Assembly: GCA_964626495.1 (NCBI GenBank)
Contig: CAZVFT010000055.1
Span: 1 to 17,056, forward strand
Origin: JACNLN01 sp964626495
GTDB taxonomy: Bacteria > Fidelibacterota > Marinisomatia > Marinisomatales > CAZVFT01
Reading direction: 5' to 3'
Length of the DNA stretch: 17,056 bases
A program made the position numbers and the translations under genes. The notes under the pieces are model-generated. The model saw only the letters and a program-made list of their open reading frames with translations, made no database searches and had not been told where the DNA came from. Below, in pieces: positions 6,267 through 14,048 of the stretch. Numbering within the stretch: position 1 is the first letter of the stretch; each line of letters opens with the position of its first letter.

Positions 6267-9074
6267 ATGCCAAAAAAATTGAGTAAAAATTATTTCCTAA
6301 AACTGATAGTAAACGGGGACGAACACACGGTATCAGTAACCGCAACAACAACACTTGTGGAAGTGTTGAGGGAGCAGCTTGGCCTGACCGGAACTAAGGA
6401 AGGTTGTGGAGTTGGTGACTGTGGTGCTTGCACGGTACTTGTCGATGGAGAACCTGTCAATTCCTGTCTTTTGTTAGCTCTGGAAGCCGAAGGACAGCAG
6501 ATTATCACTATTGAGGGGCTTTCAACGGATGGTGAGTTGCATCCGCTTCAGCGAGCTTTTGTTAAAGAAGGTGCGATTCAATGCGGGTTCTGCACACCTG
6601 CGATGGTGCTTACAGGAAAGGCATTGATTGACAGAAATCCCAATCCCACTAAAGCTGAAATCCGGGAAGCACTGGCTGGGACCCTTTGCAGGTGCACAGG
6701 TTACACCAAAATTGTAGAAGCCATTCAGCACTGGCAGGATTATGCTGATACATTACCATCAGAGGAAAAGGAACAAAAAGATGAACGTGCAGTTGTAGGA
6801 AAGCGTTTACCAAGAAAGGATTCCTGGGAAAAAGTCACTGGCAGAGCGAAATATGCTGATGATATTACACTTCCGAATATGCTCTATGGTAAAATTCTTA
6901 CCAGTCCTTTCCCGCACGCAAAAATAGTGAGAATTGATGTTAGCAAGGCAAAAGCTCTGCCCGGAGTAAAAGCAATTTTAACAGGAAAAGATGTACCGGA
7001 CACATTATACGGTGTCAGTCCCGCCCGCTATGATGAGCACATCCTAGCAAAAGAAAAAGTCTGCCACATAGGAGATAAAGTAGCAGCTGTATCGGCTGTT
7101 GATGAGGTAACCTGCCAGAAAGCTCTGAATCTCATTGATGTGGAGTATGAAGAACTTCCAGCTGTGTTTGATCCCATTGAAGCTATGGAAAATGGAGCGC
7201 CTGTCATTCTTAAACGGTATCCGAATAATATCAACACACGAGTGGACTGGGATTTTGGTGATGTAGGAAAAGGATTCGAGGAAGCGGATCTTGTTCTTTC
7301 TGATACTTACAAAGGCAACAGGACATACCAAAATCCTATGGAACCCCATTGTGCTGTGGCGGAATGGGATAATGAGGAACGCCTTACGCTTTATACAACG
7401 ACTCAGGTAGTCCATTATGTGCGCTATCAGCTGTCTCGTCTCTTAGATATTCCACAGGGCGATATCCGGGTTATTGGCACACATTGTGGCGGCGGCTTTG
7501 GCGGCAAAGCGGAAACCAATCCTCTGGAGATTCTCTCTTCCCTGCTGGCAAAAGAAACAGGCAGACCTGTCAAGATGCGGTACACCCGCTCAGAGATGTT
7601 CCACCACTGCCGCGGGAGACACAAGCAAATCATTGATATAAAAATCGGGATGAAAAAAGACGGTACCATCACTTCAGTTCAGCAAAGGTCCATATTGGAG
7701 GGAGGAGCTTATAGTTCCTTTGGCATCGTTGCAACGTACTACTCAGGGGCTATGGTACCAACTCTATACAAGATTCCCAATTTCAAGTATGATGGATTTC
7801 GTGTAAATACGAACCTTCCTGCCTGTGGAGCGATGAGAGGTCACGGATGCCCCCATCCGCGGTTTGCTTTTGAAAGTTTGCTAACGGATATGGCTAAGAG
7901 ACTAAATCTCGACCCAATAGATGTGCGACTTAAAAACGCAATGGAACCCAACACACGAACGATAAACGACCTGGATGTTAGTTCGTGCGAATTTAAAGCG
8001 TGTTTAGAAAAAGTCAGAAGAAAAAGCAAGTGGAAAGAAAAAAAGGGCAAACTACCTTTTGGTAAGGGAATAGGAATTGGTTGTGGCGGGTTTGTGAGTG
8101 GAGCCGGCTACCCGATTTATCGGTCGAAGTTTCCTCACTCCAATGCTGTGATCAAGGTGAGTGAGGATGGTCATACCGTTATACTGTATACCGGTGAGAT
8201 TGATATTGGTCAGGGATCAACGACGGTATTAGCTCAAATTGCGGCGGAAGCAATGGGAATTACTTATGACAGGATCAAGGTTGTGTCTGCGGATACAGAT
8301 GCCACACCGCTGGGATTGGGTTCGTATTCATCACGGGTGACGCTGATGGGAGGAAATGCCTGTAAGATGGCTGGTGTAGATATCCGCGGACAGATGCTGG
8401 ATATGGCAGCAAAAATGATGAATCTTCCTAATGACAAATTGGACATTCGGAATAATTCCATCCGTGATAAAGAGAACGGTGATACTGAACTTCTTTGGCA
8501 CAAAGTTGCAGCTCATTGTTTTGCTGAGAACGGTCCTCTGGTCGGACGTGGCCATTACTCTCCACCAGAAGGATTGGGTGGTGATTTCAAAGGCGCTACT
8601 GTGGGAACATCACCGGCATATTCCTTTGCCGCTTGTGTCTGTGAGGTGGAAGTAGATGTAGAAACGGGTCAGGTGAATGTGGTGAAATTCACCGATGCCC
8701 ACGATGTGGGAACGCCCATCAATCCAATGAGCGTAGAAGGACAGGCAGAAGGAGCAATTGCCATGATGCTGGGGGAAACACTGCTGGAAGAGATGGTGTT
8801 CGGTGAGAAGGGTGAAATTTTGAATCCCAATTTGCACGATTACCTTTTAGCAACAGCCAGGGATGTTCCTCCAATTGACAGCTGTACTGTGGAGTCCTAC
8901 GAACCGCGGGGACCTTTCGGGGCTAAAGAAGTTGGAGAAGGCGCTACCCTGCCAGTCATTGGTGCTATTGCCAATGCGATTGAAGATGCCATAGGAGTAA
9001 GGATCAAATCATTACCAATCACAGCAGAAAAGGTTTTGAAGGCTTTGAAGGAAAATAAACCTTCTGTTGGTTAA
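6267..9074 (+). CDS. Fused [2Fe-2S] and molybdopterin subunit of a molybdenum hydroxylase
   Basis: A 935-residue catalytic protein of the xanthine dehydrogenase family, which hydroxylates or reduces a substrate at a Mo-MPT (or MCD) centre. Order: plant-type [2Fe-2S] domain (C47, C52, C55, C67), helical second [2Fe-2S] domain (C106, C109, C141, C143), aldehyde-oxidase a/b hammerhead domain from about 188, then Mo-binding domains with GGGFGGK (408-414), GAMRGHGCPH (521-530), DIGQGSTTVLAQ (646-657) and the catalytic Glu, E891, in GAKEVGEG. Most relatives carry a separate small subunit; here it is fused to the large one. The substrate loop ends CPH where xanthine dehydrogenases and many others end GPQ or APQ, so xanthine is unlikely. 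I chose ATG 6267; an in-frame TTG at 6225 lies inside a dispersed repeat. The substrate is unknown; flanking genes suggest CoA-ester metabolism. Confidence 0.92.
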   Translation: MPKKLSKNYFLKLIVNGDEHTVSVTATTTLVEVLREQLGLTGTKEGCGVGDCGACTVLVDGEPVNSCLLLALEAEGQQIITIEGLSTDGELHPLQRAFVKEGAIQCGFCTPAMVLTGKALIDRNPNPTKAEIREALAGTLCRCTGYTKIVEAIQHWQDYADTLPSEEKEQKDERAVVGKRLPRKDSWEKVTGRAKYADDITLPNMLYGKILTSPFPHAKIVRIDVSKAKALPGVKAILTGKDVPDTLYGVSPARYDEHILAKEKVCHIGDKVAAVSAVDEVTCQKALNLIDVEYEELPAVFDPIEAMENGAPVILKRYPNNINTRVDWDFGDVGKGFEEADLVLSDTYKGNRTYQNPMEPHCAVAEWDNEERLTLYTTTQVVHYVRYQLSRLLDIPQGDIRVIGTHCGGGFGGKAETNPLEILSSLLAKETGRPVKMRYTRSEMFHHCRGRHKQIIDIKIGMKKDGTITSVQQRSILEGGAYSSFGIVATYYSGAMVPTLYKIPNFKYDGFRVNTNLPACGAMRGHGCPHPRFAFESLLTDMAKRLNLDPIDVRLKNAMEPNTRTINDLDVSSCEFKACLEKVRRKSKWKEKKGKLPFGKGIGIGCGGFVSGAGYPIYRSKFPHSNAVIKVSEDGHTVILYTGEIDIGQGSTTVLAQIAAEAMGITYDRIKVVSADTDATPLGLGSYSSRVTLMGGNACKMAGVDIRGQMLDMAAKMMNLPNDKLDIRNNSIRDKENGDTELLWHKVAAHCFAENGPLVGRGHYSPPEGLGGDFKGATVGTSPAYSFAACVCEVEVDVETGQVNVVKFTDAHDVGTPINPMSVEGQAEGAIAMMLGETLLEEMVFGEKGEILNPNLHDYLLATARDVPPIDSCTVESYEPRGPFGAKEVGEGATLPVIGAIANAIEDAIGVRIKSLPITAEKVLKALKENKPSVG

Positions 9075-9128
9075 CACGAACTTTGTTGGACTTCAATAAA
9101 TAACTTCATTTTGCCCCCACTTACCATC

Positions 9129-11216
9129 TCACACAATCATCACTCTATTGAACTCCGCACCGATAACTCCTCGCCGACAGGGATCAGAAGTCATAAAGTC
9201 AGCTGAGTGTTTCGCCTGAACAGTGAGAGCTTCGGCTAAACTTACACCACAGGAATTCTGAACAGTTTCCATAATGGCTTTTCTGGCTGCTTCAGTCCCT
9301 GGACTGTCTGGATCGGGCAGAGGAACATCTAACGGTATTCCTTTTAGAACACCTTCTTCTACCCTTCTTCTCTGCAAACCGTGGTCACCTTCTGTCACAA
9401 TCTTCCAGACTGTCTGCAGGGCATCTTCCATCGGAGCTGCATAATCAATGAGCCAGCCAACCGTTTCCATAGCAGCAACAGATTTTCCACTTAACAGCAA
9501 TTGAAGAAGTTTTGGCCAGTCCTCACGATTGGCTTTCCTGAAGGGCCAGTGACAACCCTCCATCCCGGGAACAACCGGGAGGGTTACCTCCGGCATGCCC
9601 AGTACCGCATCATCTTTGGAAATCAGATAATGGCAGTGCATCAGCAGTTCTAACATCCCTCCCAGACAGCGCTTGCCATTAACATAACCAACGGAAACCT
9701 GAAATTCATTATGAAGCCGTCGAGCCGTCTTAGACCAGCTGCTTGAAATCCTGAATCCCTCGTCACGATTGTCCAGAGCCAGGAAGAACTCACTTGTATC
9801 CGCTCCGACCATCTGTGTGGAAAGATGAAAATCCCCGGTAACAATCACCTTCTGGATTTTCTCTGCCTTTAGCCAGTCAATAGCACGGTTCAGTTCGTCA
9901 TCCACGTCACTGTTGTAGCTTTCGCGACCAATCGTGATGACACCCACTTTTCCATCGTGTTCAGCATTGACGTACAGTTGTTGCCACTCAGGACTGTCCA
10001 TCTTTTCAAAAACGCCCGGATGCCAGGCGTTTTTTGCAGCTTCGGGATATAATTTGTGATAAGCTTCCACTCTCCGGATAGCCGTGTCAGTACCAACTTC
10101 CCGTATTACAGCCAAAATACCACCACGAAACTGAGCACATAGCTCGCCAATAGCGTTGATGTGGGAAAAATGACCTCTCTTTTCAGTGAGTAAAAGACTT
10201 GCCATCTGAAACAATGCCCCCTGAATCCAGTTCAGAAATTCATCTTCCTCACCACTTTCCAGATGCCAGTTTACCACAGGTCTGAAGTGGTTTGGCGGAT
10301 ACCAGTTTTGACCGCTTTCCTTATGTTCCACAAGATCCACTGTGGGGCTGAATAGTTCCCCATATTTATTCGCGAGGTGATGAAGGCAAGACCATGTCAG
10401 AAAGTTAGCTCCCTTCGCTCCGATAACATCATGTGCTCTAAATGGATTGGGTCCAATAATTTTTCTGATGAACTTGTCTATTTTCCAGAACGGCATATTT
10501 GTCGCATTGTGATATCGCAATCCTGCCAGTGTGATACCGCAGAACAGCACATCCAGGATAAAGGACCAGTGATCGCTGACTGGTATCGGAAGAAGTCCTA
10601 GAGCCCAGAAGAGTTGTGTGATGGGAGAAGGTTTCGGTTCAACAACTTCCCAAACCTTGTTTATTTCGTGCGGAAAAGCCGGATGGGCAATACCGACTCC
10701 CAGTTCTGAGCTTGGAAATCCTGATGTAACCGATCGGATTTCTATTTCCGGAAAGGTTCCCCTGAAGAGTTTGTAATGGGCTTTTTTGATGTCAAGAATT
10801 TCTGGAATGGCTTCCAAAAGAAACCGGGGTTGCAATTCATTGAGTTCGGAAGGCAGGTGAACTCCATCATAGGTTAACTGGATGATGTTTGCCATAACTC
10901 TATCGGCATTTTTCTTACCAAAAGCTCCGACCAACCCCTGGTACTGTCTTCCGATACCATCTGGTGTGCCCGGAAAGTCTAGACCTACGATACCCACTCC
11001 AAATGGCTCCAATCTGGAGCTGAACTGCATCGCTTTACCGGCACCAACAATTCCATTAACTCCTGAGATTACCAATGATCCTCGACTTTCTGAATTGCCA
11101 AAAACTTTGTCTACCAGATCATGGATATTCACCGGTAATTGTCGACGCTGAAAGATTTCAAGAACGGTTCCCAGTCCCAGCGTCTCAAGAGTTGGCTGTC
11201 TCATTGACTTGATCAT
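9129..11216 (-). CDS. Fused 3-hydroxyacyl-CoA dehydrogenase / enoyl-CoA hydratase-like protein
   Basis: A 695-residue bifunctional beta-oxidation protein in HAD-ECH order (as in several archaeal and bacterial proteins, and opposite to E. coli FadB). The N-terminal part resembles 3HCDH: a Rossmann region at about 47-80, EAIPEILDIKKA (135-146), IAHPAFPHEINKVWEVVE (176-193, with H178 at the catalytic His position), and a C-terminal 3HCDH domain to about 300. Its nucleotide motif reads SGVNGIVGAGKA, not the usual GxGxxG, so NAD use may be altered. The C-terminal part from about 420 is a crotonase: GADTSEF (471-477), CLGGMLELLMHC (517-528, E523) and MPEVTLPVVPGMEG (541-554, E543), keeping both catalytic Glu positions. 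ATG 11216 is chosen over 11279 because AAGGAGGG precedes it and because it starts 2 bases after the thiolase stop. It converges on the Mo hydroxylase gene, 54 bases away. Confidence 0.82.
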   Translation of the reverse strand: MIKSMRQPTLETLGLGTVLEIFQRRQLPVNIHDLVDKVFGNSESRGSLVISGVNGIVGAGKAMQFSSRLEPFGVGIVGLDFPGTPDGIGRQYQGLVGAFGKKNADRVMANIIQLTYDGVHLPSELNELQPRFLLEAIPEILDIKKAHYKLFRGTFPEIEIRSVTSGFPSSELGVGIAHPAFPHEINKVWEVVEPKPSPITQLFWALGLLPIPVSDHWSFILDVLFCGITLAGLRYHNATNMPFWKIDKFIRKIIGPNPFRAHDVIGAKGANFLTWSCLHHLANKYGELFSPTVDLVEHKESGQNWYPPNHFRPVVNWHLESGEEDEFLNWIQGALFQMASLLLTEKRGHFSHINAIGELCAQFRGGILAVIREVGTDTAIRRVEAYHKLYPEAAKNAWHPGVFEKMDSPEWQQLYVNAEHDGKVGVITIGRESYNSDVDDELNRAIDWLKAEKIQKVIVTGDFHLSTQMVGADTSEFFLALDNRDEGFRISSSWSKTARRLHNEFQVSVGYVNGKRCLGGMLELLMHCHYLISKDDAVLGMPEVTLPVVPGMEGCHWPFRKANREDWPKLLQLLLSGKSVAAMETVGWLIDYAAPMEDALQTVWKIVTEGDHGLQRRRVEEGVLKGIPLDVPLPDPDSPGTEAARKAIMETVQNSCGVSLAEALTVQAKHSADFMTSDPCRRGVIGAEFNRVMIV

Positions 11217-11218
11217 CT

Positions 11219-12427
11219 TTACTTCCCTCCTTCTTCCACTTTGAAGATGGCTGCAATTCCAACATCTCCCGCTGCACAACCGAAAACGAGTACATATCCC
11301 CCTCCCAGTGATACAGCTTCCTCAAGAGATTCAATCACAATCCTGGTGAGAGTGGGTCCCTGAGGATGTCCCCAGACAAGCGAACAACCGGTTGTATTCA
11401 TCTTGTGCCAATCGTAATCCATTACTTTTGAAAAAATAACATCGTTCACAGCAAATGGATTGTGGTTCTTAACAACAACCATGTCATTCATCATCAAGCC
11501 GGTCCGTTTCAGTAATTTTTGCACAGCAAGAGCGGGAGCCTCGGGCATAAGACTTGGCAGCGTTCTCACCTCAGTTTTACCAATGAATTTAATGTCAATC
11601 TCCGGATGAGGACTAAGCTCTTTTGCTCTGTTCTTGCTGGTTACCAATAACGTAGCCATACCGTCAGAAGCGTGAGTCTGAGTGCCCGCTGTCACACAGG
11701 TATCAAGTTCATGCATCGCTTTCAATCCGGAAAGGGTTAATGCTCGAACTCCGGCATCCTCGTCAACTCGCCCCAGAAGACGCCCCTGAAGATTCAGAAC
11801 TTCAAAGGGAAACAATACTCTATCAAGAAACCCGGAGTCCCTTGCTTCAAAATACTGGACATAACGATAATAAGCCAGCTCGTCCACCTCCTCCCTATCG
11901 ATTTTATACTTTCTGGCAGCTTTTCCGGCTGTGGTTATCATAGCGCCTTCTGTAGCCGGATCAAAACCGAAATTATCCCAGACATCAGCAAGAACCTCTG
12001 TCCTGCGATAAGTACGGCGTTCCGGAAAAACCCCTACGGGGGAATCGCTGGTCCGGTCAAAGGTCAGTACCCCAACCACGTCGTAAGAGCCGCCTTCAAC
12101 CTCAGCGGCTGCCAGCAGGATAGCCTGAAGACCAGTAGCACAAGCCTGTTCCATATGGTAGCCCGGGATGCGATGTCCCAAACAACTCGCCACCAATGGT
12201 GCATTCCAGAACTTCCAGTGCCAGGGAACAGTAGACCCGATAACAAGGTACTCCAGCTCACGCTTGGGCACCCCTCTTTTTCCTAAAATTTTATTCATCA
12301 ACTCACCAGCAAATTGACCAATGTTGACTTCCGCCAGTGCGGACATCTGCCAAGCGGGGAAATAACTGCTTCCCCAGGTGCCATACGGAATTCTGGCATC
12401 AGGGAACATCAAAGCTTCCTCTTTCAT
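11219..12427 (-). CDS. Second thiolase (acetyl-CoA acyltransferase family)
   Basis: A 402-residue thiolase with a full classical active site: nucleophile C96 in EQACATGLQ, H322 in KNHNPFAVND (NEAF position), H354 in VWGHPQGP, and C384 in GCAAGDVG. This differs from the first thiolase, which lacks the last Cys and has a DUF35 partner, so the two probably serve different steps or substrates. It starts the operon whose next gene is the fused dehydrogenase/hydratase, giving a FadA-FadB-like pair in which the thiolase comes first. ATG 12427 has AAGGAG 9 bases upstream; the alternative ATG at 12409 is possible. Upstream there is repeat-rich DNA and no clear promoter. The sequence is divergent enough that I would not name a substrate. 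Confidence 0.88.
   Translation of the reverse strand: MKEEALMFPDARIPYGTWGSSYFPAWQMSALAEVNIGQFAGELMNKILGKRGVPKRELEYLVIGSTVPWHWKFWNAPLVASCLGHRIPGYHMEQACATGLQAILLAAAEVEGGSYDVVGVLTFDRTSDSPVGVFPERRTYRRTEVLADVWDNFGFDPATEGAMITTAGKAARKYKIDREEVDELAYYRYVQYFEARDSGFLDRVLFPFEVLNLQGRLLGRVDEDAGVRALTLSGLKAMHELDTCVTAGTQTHASDGMATLLVTSKNRAKELSPHPEIDIKFIGKTEVRTLPSLMPEAPALAVQKLLKRTGLMMNDMVVVKNHNPFAVNDVIFSKVMDYDWHKMNTTGCSLVWGHPQGPTLTRIVIESLEEAVSLGGGYVLVFGCAAGDVGIAAIFKVEEGGK
11225..11232 (-). promoter_or_regulatory. Ribosome binding site of the fused dehydrogenase/hydratase gene
   Basis: AAGGAGGG on the minus strand, 8 bases before ATG 11216 and inside the last codons of the thiolase gene. It fixes the start and repeats the coupling seen between the first thiolase and DUF35 genes. 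Confidence 0.75.
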
Positions 12428-12450
12428 TTATTATTTCTCCTTGTGATTAC

Positions 12451-12475
12451 CCAATAACTAAAAACCAATGACTAA
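12451..12475. repeat. Two-copy tandem repeat, 14-base period
   Basis: CCAATAACTAA (12451-12461) and CCAATGACTAA (12465-12475) differ at one base. The pair lies just upstream of the second thiolase ribosome site. Confidence 0.5.
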
Positions 12476-12514
12476 TTATCATTAACGGTTCATCACGCAT
12501 TTTTGTGGGTAGTT

Positions 12515-12536
12515 TTATCCGGCTCCTGACGGATAA
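12515..12536. repeat. Small hairpin repeat, related copy at 12752-12770
   Basis: TTATCCG (12515-12521) and CGGATAA (12530-12536) form a perfect 7-base stem with an 8-base loop. A related segment, TTATCCGGCTTTTGACGGAA, begins at 12751 with the right arm partly degraded. Confidence 0.5.
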
Positions 12537-12560
12537 TCTTGTTTTCGAACCACCTCCCCT

Positions 12561-12579
12561 CAGTCGGGAGCCTGACAGG
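12561..12579 (-). repeat. GTCAGGC-CGACTG repeat, inverted copy
   Basis: Reads CCTGTCAGGCTCCCGACTG on the minus strand. It matches the plus-strand copy at 12771 in 17 of 19 positions. Confidence 0.55.
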
Positions 12580-12622
12580 TTGCACTCCTCCCTCCTGATG
12601 TATTGCAGGCTTGGAAAGTTCA

Positions 12623-12670
12623 GACCACCCCTACACCCCTCCTTGCTAAGGAGGGGAAAAAGGGGAGGTC
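12623..12670. repeat. Long imperfect hairpin repeat (CCCCTCCTT/AAGGAGGGG)
   Basis: CCCCTCCTT (12636-12644) and AAGGAGGGG (12648-12656) form a perfect 9-base stem with a 3-base loop. An outer stem pairs GACCACCCCT (12623-12632) with AGGGGAGGTC (12661-12670) with one mismatch. It looks like a mobile or REP-like hairpin element. It lies downstream of the HisC-like gene and could also slow or end transcription. Confidence 0.65.
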
Positions 12671-12729
12671 TTCAAATAAAAAAGTTAAAACGTTCTACTC
12701 CATATTTATTCATTTCTTATCCACCCAAA

Positions 12730-12791
12730 CCGGTCAGGCGTCCGACTGATTTATCCGGCTTTTGACGGAACCTGTCAGGCTTTCGACTGAT
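12730..12791 (+). repeat. Two direct GTCAGGC-CGACTGAT repeats
   Basis: CCGGTCAGGCGTCCGACTGA(T) at 12730-12750 and CCTGTCAGGCTTTCGACTGA(T) at 12771-12791 agree in 18 of 21 positions. They flank the partial hairpin copy at 12751-12770. Confidence 0.55.
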
Positions 12792-12807
12792 CGGTGCAAA
12801 ACCTAAC

Positions 12808-13899
12808 CTAAATAACCGTCACATCACTTAGTTGTTCTATGAAAAATTTATTTTCTTCAGGTTTGCCAATCGTTACACGTACGCACTCCGGTAATCCCCA
12901 TTTGTCCAGATGCCGAAGTATGACACCCCGGTGAAGCATATTTCGAGTAAATTCCGCTGCTGATTTTTCGTTCTCAAAAACAAGGGTAATAAAATTTGTA
13001 ACAGAGGGTAAGTATTGCAATTCCAGTTCCTGAAAGGTTTCTTCTAAAAGTTTCCTCCCTTTATTATTCGAAACCAGTGAAATTTTAAGATAATCCTCAT
13101 CATCCAGCGCTGCCACAGCAGCAGCCTGTGCGGGAGCAGACGGTTCGAAAAGCAGTTTTATTTTTAGCAAATTATTGATAAGATTCTCATGAGAAAGACC
13201 GTATCCCACTCTGAAACCTGCCATACCGTACGCCTTTGAGAACGTCCTCAGCGTGATAAGGTTATCATACCGATAGTGCGTGGAATCGGGATAATCACTT
13301 CGCTCCCGCACATATTCAAAATATGCTTCATCAAGAATTACCAGTACTCGATCGGGCACCTTTTTCATAAATGCGTCAAATTCATCAATGGAAAAATAGG
13401 ATCCCGTCGGATTATCCGGATTAGCCAGATAGATAATCTTTGTGTATTCATTGATGGCGTCCGCTATGGCCTGGAGATCATATTGATAGTTCTTCATGGG
13501 AATCCAGTTTTTACGTACTCCACTGGCTTTCGCCAATATTCGAAAGCCGATAAAAGAGTTCTGAGCCCCTATCAATTCATCGTCCGGTCCCAGGAAAGTT
13601 CTCATAATGTTTGACATAACCCCTTCGCTGCCAATACCAAGTATTACATTTGAGATATTAAGATTGAAACACTCAGCTAACCTGGTCCTTAATTCAAATG
13701 CGCCAGAATCGGGATAACGGTGACAGTTCTGGAGGGATTTTTTTGCAGCTTCCACCACTTTCGGGGACGGTCCCAGCGGATTCTCATTCAAATCTAACTT
13801 TATGACCCGCTCCAACCCAAGATCACACTGGATTTCAGAAACCGGTTTAACAAATTTGTAAGGTGGAAGTTTTTTAATATGTTTTGGTACTAGCGGCAT
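12808..13899 (-). CDS. hisC: HisC-like PLP-dependent aminotransferase
   Basis: A 363-residue fold-type I aminotransferase of the histidinol-phosphate aminotransferase family. Visible: the N-terminal LDLNENPLGPSP (35-46), NPDNPTG (160-166), LDEAYFEY (189-196, D190 for the PLP ring nitrogen), the Schiff-base Lys K222 in TFSKAYGMAGFRVGYG, and R230. The closing EPSAPAQAAA segment (252-261) and the C-terminal PECVRVTIGKPEEN are typical of the family. No other his gene is nearby, so it may act on histidinol phosphate as the only hisC in a scattered pathway, or on aromatic amino or keto acids, as some HisC paralogues do. ATG 13899 has a modest CAGG about 7 bases upstream. It is divergent from the mocA gene (133-base gap), and a repeat mosaic follows its stop. 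Confidence 0.88.
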   Translation of the reverse strand: MPLVPKHIKKLPPYKFVKPVSEIQCDLGLERVIKLDLNENPLGPSPKVVEAAKKSLQNCHRYPDSGAFELRTRLAECFNLNISNVILGIGSEGVMSNIMRTFLGPDDELIGAQNSFIGFRILAKASGVRKNWIPMKNYQYDLQAIADAINEYTKIIYLANPDNPTGSYFSIDEFDAFMKKVPDRVLVILDEAYFEYVRERSDYPDSTHYRYDNLITLRTFSKAYGMAGFRVGYGLSHENLINNLLKIKLLFEPSAPAQAAAVAALDDEDYLKISLVSNNKGRKLLEETFQELELQYLPSVTNFITLVFENEKSAAEFTRNMLHRGVILRHLDKWGLPECVRVTIGKPEENKFFIEQLSDVTVI

Positions 13900-13997
13900 A
13901 TTTTACCTGGTAAAGTGGGATAATTTTGGAAAAATAATTTAATTCAGATACGGTTCATTTCCGAATATTTATTTCCTTAAGGAGTGTTAAATTACCG

Positions 13998-14048
13998 ATG
14001 AATATTAAGAGACAATCTACAAAAAAACCCCAATGTCAAAAAAAATAA
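13998..14048 (+). CDS. Possible 16-codon leader peptide overlapping the mocA start
   Basis: ATG 13998 follows AAGGAG (13979-13984) by 13 bases and reads MNIKRQSTKKPQCQKK to TAA 14046-14048. It runs past the mocA ATG at 14033 in another frame. The mocA start itself has no Shine-Dalgarno sequence, so coupled translation through this leader is conceivable. It could equally be chance in A-rich sequence. Confidence 0.2.
   Translation: MNIKRQSTKKPQCQKK

Larger units (their letters stand above)
12428..12807. other. Repeat-mosaic intergenic region
   Basis: This 380-base gap lies between the HisC-like gene and the second thiolase operon, both read leftward. It is made largely of small repeats: a short tandem (12451-12475), hairpins (12515-12536 and 12623-12670) and three copies of a GTCAGGC...CGACTG unit (12561-12579, 12730-12750, 12771-12791). 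No protein gene is supported; an open frame of 86 codons on the plus strand is only repeat sequence. Confidence 0.65.

Noticed and set aside
7044..7415. Longest antisense open frame (123 codons) inside the Mo hydroxylase gene
   Set aside because: It lies opposite strongly conserved coding sequence and lacks recognisable motifs; a shadow of the real gene.
11217..11279. ATG 11279 as start of the fused dehydrogenase/hydratase
   Set aside because: The added 21 residues overlap the thiolase C-terminus in another frame, whereas ATG 11216 has a strong ribosome site 2 bases after the thiolase stop.
12505..12765. 86-codon plus-strand open frame
   Set aside because: It is composed of the hairpin repeats of this gap and has no ribosome site or family resemblance.
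12428..12807. CRISPR array
   Set aside because: The repeats differ in sequence, orientation and spacing, and there are no regular unique spacers or cas genes.
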